Positions 12,624 through 18,182 of a stretch of DNA of 18,182 nucleotides are shown one piece after another. The stretch is from Tissierella_B sp964485455. GTDB lineage: Bacteria; Bacillota; Clostridia; Tissierellales; Tissierellaceae. The notes below the pieces were generated by a model that worked only from the letters and a program-made list of their open reading frames with translations, was not told where the DNA came from and made no database searches. How positions within the stretch are numbered: position 1 is the first letter of the stretch; every line of letters starts with the position of its first letter. A program made the translations under genes and the position numbers. The stretch spans positions 1-18,182 of the forward strand of contig CAZAJU010000038.1 in the NCBI GenBank assembly GCA_964485455.1, written 5' to 3'.

Positions 12624-14520
12624 TCTTAGCACTCCTTCTCTTTTGCTCCAAATAGATTAATAATACATTTATATCAGATGGAGAAATTCCAGATATTCTA
12701 GATGCTTGACCTACAGAGTCTGGTTTATACTTATTAAGCTTTTGCTTTGCCTCATTACTTAAACCGTTAATCTCATTATAGTTTTCATCTATGGATAGTC
12801 TTTTGTTCTCCAATTTCTTAAATTGCTCTATCTGTATCATTTGCTTCTTAATATAGCCATCATACTTAATTTGTGTTTCAACTTGCAATCTGACTTCTCT
12901 TTGTAAATGCCCTCTATTTGCATCTAAAAGTTTCGTGTCATCGTATTGTATCTCTGGTCTCTTTATAAGCTCATAGAGGCTAATAGGACTCTTTATTGGC
13001 GTAGTTCCTAATTTTTCCATAATTTCTATATTTTCTGGAGTTTGATTTATTACAACCTTCTTAAGCCTTTCTAACTCTTTTTCAATAGACTCTTTTTTTT
13101 CTAAAGTTTTTCTATATCTATCTTCAGAGACTAATCCAATTTCATATCCTTTTTCAGTTAATCTTAAATCTGCATTGTCTTGTCTCAATGTTAGTCTATA
13201 CTCTGCCCTAGAAGTCATCATTCTATATGGCTCATCAGTACCCTTTGTTACAAGGTCATCAATTAATACTCCTATATATGCCTCTGACCTATCCAATATA
13301 AATGGTTCCTTACCCTTTATATTTTGCACAGCATTTATACCAGCTATCAATCCTTGAGAAGCAGCCTCTTCATATCCTGATGAACCATTTACTTGACCTG
13401 CAAAGAATAGATTTTTAAAAACCTTATGCTCTAATGTTCTCATCAATATTGTAGGATCTATTGAATCATATTCAATAGCATATGCACTTCGCATAAATCT
13501 TACATTTTCAAGGCCTTTTATTTTTCTGTACATTTCTATTTGTACTTCTTCAGGTAAAGTAGTACTACATCCTTGGACATACATCTCTTTAGTATCTAAT
13601 CCTTCAGGTTCAATAAATACTTGATGTCTGTCTTTATCTGAAAATCTTACTATCTTATCTTCAATTGAAGGACAATATCTTGGACCTACTCCTTCAATAT
13701 CTCCGGCATATATTGGTGATCTAGAAAGATTTTTCCTAATTACATCGTGGGTCTCTTCATTGGTATAGGTTAAATAACAAGGTACTTGTTCTTGATCAAA
13801 TTTCTTGTCCATATTTAAAAATGAAAATGGTACTACTTCTTCATCACCAGGCTGAATTTCCATAACAGAATAATCTATACTATCCATATGAACTCTAGCA
13901 GGAGTTCCTGTTTTCATACGTCTTAATTTAAAACCATTATCCATTAAGGACTCTGAAAGCATCAATGAAGGAAACATACCATCTGGACCAGATTCATAGT
14001 TAATCTCTCCTATATAAACTCTTCCTCTAAGATATGTTCCTGTAGCTACAATTACAGCCTTTGCATCATATACTCCACCTGTTCTTGTTAAAACTCCACT
14101 TACTTGATTATCATTAAATAGTATCTCAACTACTTCACCTTGTCTTAAAACCAAATTAGGTTCATTCTCCAAGACCTTCTTCATTTCTGTATGGTACTTT
14201 TTCTTATCTGCTTGTACCCTTAGAGAATGTACAGCCGGTCCCTTAGATGTGTTTAACATCCTACTTTGTATAAAGGATTTATCTATATTTATGGCCATCT
14301 CTCCACCTAAGGCATCAATCTCACGTACCAGATGACCTTTTCCAGTTCCCCCAATATTAGGATTGCATGAAAGAGCTGCTATAGAGTCTAGACTTATGGT
14401 TAAGATAAGGGTGTTCATGCCCATACGAGCACTTGCCAATGCTGCTTCAATCCCTGCATGTCCAGCACCAATAACAACTACATCAAAATCTCCTGCTTTA
14501 TATTGTTTTATGTTGCTCAT
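12616..14520 (-). CDS. mnmG: tRNA uridine-34 5-carboxymethylaminomethyl modification enzyme MnmG (GidA)
   Basis: MnmG is the FAD-dependent partner of MnmE; the complex adds a carboxymethylaminomethyl group at C5 of wobble uridine 34 in several tRNAs. The 634 residues match the family. Visible features are the N-terminal dinucleotide-binding loop VVVIGAGHAGIEAA with GxGxxG at 18-23, NPNIGGTGKGHLVREIDALGG, VIVATGTYLRG, the two cysteines of VPCYLTY and RYCPSIEDK, the second FAD motif FFAGQVNGSSGYEEAASQG, and the C-terminal MnmE-binding helical domain. The ATG is preceded by AAAGGTG. It is separated from mnmE by 188 bp that hold a large inverted repeat, and it overlaps rsmG downstream. Confidence 0.97.
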   Translation of the reverse strand: MSNIKQYKAGDFDVVVIGAGHAGIEAALASARMGMNTLILTISLDSIAALSCNPNIGGTGKGHLVREIDALGGEMAINIDKSFIQSRMLNTSKGPAVHSLRVQADKKKYHTEMKKVLENEPNLVLRQGEVVEILFNDNQVSGVLTRTGGVYDAKAVIVATGTYLRGRVYIGEINYESGPDGMFPSLMLSESLMDNGFKLRRMKTGTPARVHMDSIDYSVMEIQPGDEEVVPFSFLNMDKKFDQEQVPCYLTYTNEETHDVIRKNLSRSPIYAGDIEGVGPRYCPSIEDKIVRFSDKDRHQVFIEPEGLDTKEMYVQGCSTTLPEEVQIEMYRKIKGLENVRFMRSAYAIEYDSIDPTILMRTLEHKVFKNLFFAGQVNGSSGYEEAASQGLIAGINAVQNIKGKEPFILDRSEAYIGVLIDDLVTKGTDEPYRMMTSRAEYRLTLRQDNADLRLTEKGYEIGLVSEDRYRKTLEKKESIEKELERLKKVVINQTPENIEIMEKLGTTPIKSPISLYELIKRPEIQYDDTKLLDANRGHLQREVRLQVETQIKYDGYIKKQMIQIEQFKKLENKRLSIDENYNEINGLSNEAKQKLNKYKPDSVGQASRISGISPSDINVLLIYLEQKRRSAKNA

Positions 14521-14580
14521 TTATTTCACCTTTCTAATATTTATCTGTTCAGTAGTAGTAGTTAATAAAAAACTAACAAC

Positions 14581-14706
14581 AAACAGTGTAAGCTATTTGC
14601 TAATGGAAATTTAGTGAACATTTGCAGGACTTGATAGAATTCTTAGAGGCCGAAACCGTGAACGGATTTCTATTAGCAAATGCATTAATCATATTGTTCA
14701 CTGTTT
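14581..14706. repeat. 126-bp nested inverted repeat, candidate structured RNA or terminator, between mnmE and mnmG
   Basis: The outer arms AAACAGTG (14581-14588) and CACTGTTT (14699-14706) pair perfectly. Inside them ATTTGCTAATGGAAAT (14595-14610) pairs with ATTTCTATTAGCAAAT (14666-14681) over 16 bp with one wobble pair on the plus strand. The 55-nt apical part holds AGTGAACATTTGC (14613-14625), which could compete for the same right-hand strand. The element starts 2 nt after the mnmE stop codon. T-rich sequence follows on both strands, so it may terminate or attenuate. I do not recognise a known RNA family. Confidence 0.6.
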
Positions 14707-14708
14707 TT

Positions 14709-16082
14709 CTACTTGCCTATACAAAACTCTGAGAATATTTTATCTAAAATATCCTCCCCTATGGTATCTCCTGTTATTTCCCCAAGGTTTTCCCAACAAT
14801 TTTTAAGATCCACTTCTAAGCAATCAATTGGAACATCAGAAGAAATATCTTCCAATACACTTACTATATTTCCTAAAGCTTTATCTAATTGATTTTTATG
14901 TCGTACATTATTAATTACTATATCTGACTTTATTCCCACAGAACCTGAATAAAACATGTTTCTAATGCTATTCTCAAGCACATCTATACCAATTCCCTTT
15001 GTAATAGATGTTGTAATTATCTCCATATCTTTTACGTAATTCTTAAAGTAAGCTTCATCATATACATTAGGAAGGTCATGCTTATTTAGGAGAATTATAG
15101 TCTTCTTATCCTTTATAAGCTCCAATATCTCATAATCATCTTCTGAAAGTTCTCTTGAAATATCAAATATAGCTATTATAAGATCCGCATCTTCAACTGT
15201 TTTTCTTGCCCTATCTACACCTATTTTCTCAACTATATCTGAGGTTTCTCTAATTCCTGCTGTATCTATTATTTTTAATGGAATTCCATCTATATTAATA
15301 TACTCTTCTATAATATCTCTAGTAGTTCCAGGAATATCAGTAACAATTGCTCGATTCTCACGTAGTACTGCATTTAGCAAGGATGATTTTCCTACATTTG
15401 GCTTACCAAGTATTACTGTATTTAAACCATCTCTTAGAATTCTACCTCTATCGGAAGTAGAAAGTAAAGTTGTTATTTTTTCCTTAACTTCCAAAGCACT
15501 ATTTTCTAAATCACTTAAGGTTTGTACCTCTACATCTTCATCTGGAAAATCTATAGAAACTTCTATATGTGCAATCATGGAAAGTAATATATCCCTAATT
15601 TCCTTAATCTTCTTTGTTAGGCTTCCCTCTAGCTGATCTAATGATACTTCAAAACTCTTATCAGTTTTAGCTTTAATTATATCTATAACTGCCTCAGCTT
15701 GTGATAAATCTAGCCTTCCATTAAGAAATGCCCTCTTAGTAAATTCTCCACCCTCAGCAAGTCTAGCCCCAGATTTTAATAAAAGTTCTAAAATCTTTCT
15801 AACAGGTACAATTCCACCATGGCAATAAATTTCAACCATATCTTCTCTAGTATAAGTAGAAGGACCCTTCATAAAGCAAATTAAAACCTCATCAATGATT
15901 TTATCATCATCATATATATGTCCATACAATAACTTTCTATTATTAGATTCTGATATATCTTGGTTTTTCCCACTTTTGAACACTAATTCGCCTATATGAA
16001 ATGCATTACTACCTGTCATTCTTACTATACCGATTCCAGCCTCTCCCATTGCAGTCGATATTGCAGCGATTGTTTCTGACAT
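14709..16082 (-). CDS. mnmE: tRNA modification GTPase MnmE (TrmE)
   Basis: MnmE is the GTPase that works with MnmG on wobble uridine 34 of tRNA, using a one-carbon unit from methylene-THF. The 457 residues show the N-terminal folate-binding domain (TIAAISTAMGEAGIGIVRMTG onward, with YTREDMVEIYCHGG and GEFTKRAFLNGRLDLSQAEAV parts), the G domain with G1 GKPNVGKS (226-233), G3 DTAG (273-276) and G4 NKHD (333-336), and the C-terminal FCIGK (453-457), whose cysteine is the conserved CxGK residue. All key positions are intact. The ATG follows GAGGTG. A good terminator lies between khpB and this gene, so its expression depends on readthrough or on a promoter I could not find. The nested inverted repeat begins right after its stop. 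Confidence 0.97.
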   Translation of the reverse strand: MSETIAAISTAMGEAGIGIVRMTGSNAFHIGELVFKSGKNQDISESNNRKLLYGHIYDDDKIIDEVLICFMKGPSTYTREDMVEIYCHGGIVPVRKILELLLKSGARLAEGGEFTKRAFLNGRLDLSQAEAVIDIIKAKTDKSFEVSLDQLEGSLTKKIKEIRDILLSMIAHIEVSIDFPDEDVEVQTLSDLENSALEVKEKITTLLSTSDRGRILRDGLNTVILGKPNVGKSSLLNAVLRENRAIVTDIPGTTRDIIEEYINIDGIPLKIIDTAGIRETSDIVEKIGVDRARKTVEDADLIIAIFDISRELSEDDYEILELIKDKKTIILLNKHDLPNVYDEAYFKNYVKDMEIITTSITKGIGIDVLENSIRNMFYSGSVGIKSDIVINNVRHKNQLDKALGNIVSVLEDISSDVPIDCLEVDLKNCWENLGEITGDTIGEDILDKIFSEFCIGK

Positions 16083-16113
16083 ATTATCACCTCACATACT
16101 TATGATACTAAGC

Positions 16114-16137
16114 AAAAAAGCCCATTTAAAGGGCTTT
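16114..16137 (-). terminator. Intrinsic terminator between khpB and mnmE
   Basis: On the minus strand AAAGCCC and GGGCTTT form a perfect 7-bp stem with a 7-nt loop (TTTAAAT), followed by TTTTTTGC. The stem spans plus 16117-16137 and the T run corresponds to 16114-16119. It ends 31 bp before the mnmE start, so it separates the rpmH-khpB part from the mnmE part. Confidence 0.85.
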
Positions 16138-16171
16138 AATAATTTTTTACGAATAGGAAAGTTCTAAATTT

Positions 16172-16798
16172 TTATTTAGATACTATTACTACTCTTCTAT
16201 AAGGCTCATCGCCCTCACTATAAGTATTAACACCTTCAAAATCATGAAGGGTTGAGTGAATTACTCTTCTCTCGTATGGATTCATAGGCTCTAGCTTCAC
16301 TGCTCTTCTGCTATATTTAGCCTTTTCAGCCATTTTATTTGCTAGCTTAATAAGGGTTTGTTCTCTTTTCTCTCTGTAACCTTCTGAGTCAACAACAACC
16401 TTTAGATATTCATCCATATTTTTATTAATAGCAAGGCTTAAAAGATATTGTATTGAATCTAAAGTATTTCCTCTTTTACCTATTAATATTCCCATGTCTG
16501 AAGGACTTATATCCTTTACATCTACATATAAAGTATTATCCTCAACTTTAATATCACACTTTGCTTCAATTCCCATATGATTAAAGATATTACTTAAGAA
16601 ATTATCAGCAATTTCAATTGGATTAAATTTTACGCTTACCTTAACCTTAGCTTCCTTTGTACCAATTAAACCAAATAATCCTTTGCTCGGCTCTTCAACT
16701 ACCTCTATTTCTACTTCATTTTCTTTTGCTTTTAATTCCTTTAATGCTTCTTTTATAGCCTCTTCAATGGTTTTTGCTGATTTAATAACAAATTTCAT
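16172..16798 (-). CDS. khpB: RNA-binding protein KhpB (Jag), Jag_N-KH-R3H
   Basis: KhpB (Jag/EloR) is a cytoplasmic RNA-binding protein that acts with KhpA and, in streptococci, affects cell elongation. The 208 residues carry the Jag_N domain (about 1-50, with the motif EEPSKGLFGLIG), a KH domain (about 60-137) with the GKRG loop at 107-110 in IGKRGNTLDSIQYL, and a C-terminal R3H domain (about 140-205) with Arg177 and His181 in ERRVIHSTL. All three domains are intact. The ATG is preceded by AAGGAGG, 2 bp after the yidC stop, so yidC and khpB are cotranscribed and probably translationally coupled. A strong terminator follows. Confidence 0.95.
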   Translation of the reverse strand: MKFVIKSAKTIEEAIKEALKELKAKENEVEIEVVEEPSKGLFGLIGTKEAKVKVSVKFNPIEIADNFLSNIFNHMGIEAKCDIKVEDNTLYVDVKDISPSDMGILIGKRGNTLDSIQYLLSLAINKNMDEYLKVVVDSEGYREKREQTLIKLANKMAEKAKYSRRAVKLEPMNPYERRVIHSTLHDFEGVNTYSEGDEPYRRVVIVSK

Positions 16799-16800
16799 AT

Positions 16801-17508
16801 CTATTTTTCCTCCTTAACCTTTGGTAAAGACCTTCTAGATATAAGTTGCTGAATTATCGTAAATATATTACCAACTAGCCAATATAGTGCTAAACCTGCT
16901 GCAAAACCCTTGGCAGCAAAGAAAATCATTATAGGCATCATTATATTCATAGTTCTCATTGTAGATGCAGTTTGAGGATCCTGATTCTGAGTTCCCATTG
17001 TTTGTGTTTGGAAATATGTTGTTACTGCAGATAACAATGGTAGTCCCCATAGGTATGGGTCAGGTACATCTAAATTACTTATCCAAAAAAATGTCTTATT
17101 CATTGCTTCATAAACACCTGGCTCTGTAAATGCATACTTAGCTGGTTCTCTAAACACGGCAAAAAAAGCAAAGATTATTGGAAATTGAACCAATAATGGC
17201 AAACATCCAGATGCTGGATTATAATTATGCTCTTTATATAGCTCCTGAAGCTTAGCATTCATTGTTTGAGGATCATTTTTATATTTATTTTGAATTTCCT
17301 TCATTAATGGCTGAATTTTTGCCATTTGCTTTGAAGATTTAGTCTGATGTAAATTTAGTGGCAACAATATTAATTTAAAAATTATTGTTGTAATTATTAT
17401 AGCAGCTGCCAAATATGAAAAACTTTCAGGTTCAGTTCCTATGTTGGATACTATATCATATACAAATTTTAGTATAGAACCCATTATTTTTCCTAAAAAA
17501 GCTGTCAT
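16801..17508 (-). CDS. yidC: Membrane protein insertase YidC (Oxa1/SpoIIIJ family)
   Basis: YidC inserts membrane proteins alone or with SecYEG. The 235 residues have the Gram-positive five-helix layout: hydrophobic segments near residues 8-22, 31-52, 102-118, about 150-167 and 188-215. The hydrophilic-groove charge that is arginine in B. subtilis SpoIIIJ appears as Lys45 in TIIFKLILLPL. A charged cytoplasmic hairpin (about 54-93) with KIQPLMKEIQNKYKNDPQTMNAKLQELYKEH and the GCLPLLVQFPI motif are clear. I see no lipobox cysteine at the N-terminus, unlike SpoIIIJ. It lies 14 bp after yidD and 2 bp before khpB, the standard order. Confidence 0.96.
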   Translation of the reverse strand: MTAFLGKIMGSILKFVYDIVSNIGTEPESFSYLAAAIIITTIIFKLILLPLNLHQTKSSKQMAKIQPLMKEIQNKYKNDPQTMNAKLQELYKEHNYNPASGCLPLLVQFPIIFAFFAVFREPAKYAFTEPGVYEAMNKTFFWISNLDVPDPYLWGLPLLSAVTTYFQTQTMGTQNQDPQTASTMRTMNIMMPIMIFFAAKGFAAGLALYWLVGNIFTIIQQLISRRSLPKVKEEK

Positions 17509-17522
17509 TTACTATCCCCCTA

Positions 17523-17738
17523 TCACTTAAGCGGATCATATCCTCCATCATGAAATGGATGACATCTTGATAATCTCCTTATAGTAAGCCAAGTCCCCTT
17601 TAGAAACCCATACTTAGAATAAGCTTGCAGAGAATATTCTGAACATGTTGGATAAAATCTGCATTTTTTCCCTACCAATATATATTTAGATATTACTTTT
17701 TGATAAATCTTAATTAAAAAAATAGCTATCTCAGCCAT
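17523..17738 (-). CDS. yidD: Membrane protein insertion efficiency factor YidD
   Basis: This small, 71-residue membrane-associated protein helps YidC-dependent insertion. The family signature is complete: an amphipathic N-terminus (IAIFLIKIYQKVIS), CRFYPTCSEYS with Cys26 and Cys32, and RCHPFHDGGYDP (58-69) with Cys59. It follows rnpA by 8 bp, and its ribosome site (AGGTG) overlaps the rnpA end. yidC comes next after 14 bp. Confidence 0.96.
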   Translation of the reverse strand: MAEIAIFLIKIYQKVISKYILVGKKCRFYPTCSEYSLQAYSKYGFLKGTWLTIRRLSRCHPFHDGGYDPLK

Positions 17739-17746
17739 TTAAACAC

Positions 17747-18085
17747 CTAATCTTTCAACATGTGAGATATTTTCAATATATGCATTATAGCACTCTCTAG
17801 CTGTTTATAAGATATTTCCTGCACATTTTTCTTTGGAATAAAAACTAAATCATAACCACTCTTTATTCTATGAAAATTAAGTCTATAGATTTCTTTTATT
17901 CGTCTTCGTATTCTGTTTCTTACAACAGCACATCCAATTTTTTTCGTAATTGTAATACCAAATCTAGACTCATCCAAATTATTCTTTTTAACATATAAAG
18001 TTAGATTTTTATTCCAATAGTTCTTTCCACCACTATAAACTCTTTTAAATTCAAGATTTTTTCTTAATCTATACTTCTTATCCAT
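17747..18085 (-). CDS. rnpA: Ribonuclease P protein component RnpA
   Basis: RnpA is the basic protein subunit of RNase P, which removes 5' leaders from pre-tRNAs together with the M1-type RNA (not in this window). The 112 residues are strongly basic and contain the RNR motif RNRIRRRIKE (56-65), the N-terminal LRKNLEFKRVYSGG substrate-cleft segment and FGITITKKIGCAVVRNR. The ATG follows AGGAG by 5 nt. It is next to rpmH, as in nearly all bacteria, with a small hairpin between the two. Confidence 0.96.
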   Translation of the reverse strand: MDKKYRLRKNLEFKRVYSGGKNYWNKNLTLYVKKNNLDESRFGITITKKIGCAVVRNRIRRRIKEIYRLNFHRIKSGYDLVFIPKKNVQEISYKQLESAIMHILKISHMLKD

Positions 18086-18114
18086 TATAGCTCCTAGAGT
18101 CTTTAACTAGCAGT

Positions 18115-18138
18115 AAAAAGGCCACCTATATAGCGGCC
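18115..18138 (-). terminator. Small hairpin with T run between rpmH and rnpA (attenuator-like)
   Basis: On the minus strand GGCCGCT and GGTGGCC form a 7-bp stem with two wobble pairs around a 5-nt loop, followed by TTTTT. It begins directly after the rpmH stop codon. It could partly terminate transcription so that L34 is made in excess over RnpA, or it could be an RNA processing signal. Confidence 0.6.
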
Positions 18139-18182
18139 TATGCTGTTAATTTCTTTCTTCCTCTTCTTCTTCTTGCCTTTAA
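18138..18182 (-). CDS. rpmH: 50S ribosomal protein L34, C-terminal 14 residues only
   Basis: The last frame of the window on the minus strand encodes LKARRRRGRKKLTA followed by TAG, which is the typical arginine/lysine-rich end of bacterial L34. The N-terminal two thirds lie beyond the right edge. Its position upstream of rnpA confirms the call. Confidence 0.9.
   Translation of the reverse strand, partial: LKARRRRGRKKLTA

Noticed and set aside
14581..14706. Insertion-sequence remnant or MITE as the explanation for the mnmE-mnmG element
   Set aside because: No clear target-site duplication flanks the terminal repeats and no transposase fragment is present, so I kept it as an unexplained structured repeat.

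Overview
The window reads as chromosomal DNA of a low-GC, Gram-positive anaerobe of the Clostridia/Tissierellia type. This rests on AT-rich sequence, strong AGGAGG-type ribosome binding sites, frequent TTG starts, a Noc paralogue beside ParAB, and a DUF4446 gene near the partition locus. The species cannot be fixed from the sequence alone.

Almost everything lies on the minus strand, so transcription runs from the right edge to the left. From the right comes the classic origin-proximal cluster: rpmH (only its last 14 codons), rnpA, yidD, yidC, khpB/jag, mnmE, mnmG, rsmG, noc, parA, parB. These serve the ribosome, tRNA processing and modification, membrane protein insertion and chromosome segregation. 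Two parS-like palindromes flank parA-parB, one between noc and parA and one just past parB, so the whole ParABS system is present in cis.

Left of parB lies a metabolic block: a PhzF-fold protein with altered catalytic positions, a cyclodeaminase/cyclohydrolase, adenine deaminase and a class V aminotransferase of the cysteine desulfurase family. After it come a DUF4446 membrane protein and a diacylglycerol-kinase-family lipid kinase, ending in a long bidirectional hairpin terminator. Adenine deaminase beside a formimino-folate type enzyme suggests purine breakdown.

At the left, a membrane-anchored LysM-G5-M23 peptidoglycan hydrolase (minus strand) converges on a plus-strand subtilase that is truncated by the window edge. 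The hydrolase leader carries a direct repeat TGTAAC-N5-TGTAAC that matches the WalR/PhoP class of operators.

I see no mobile element, CRISPR array, rRNA or tRNA. The least explained parts are intergenic: a 126-bp nested inverted repeat between mnmE and mnmG, a 13-bp-arm dyad directly in front of noc, and competing inverted repeats between parA and noc.
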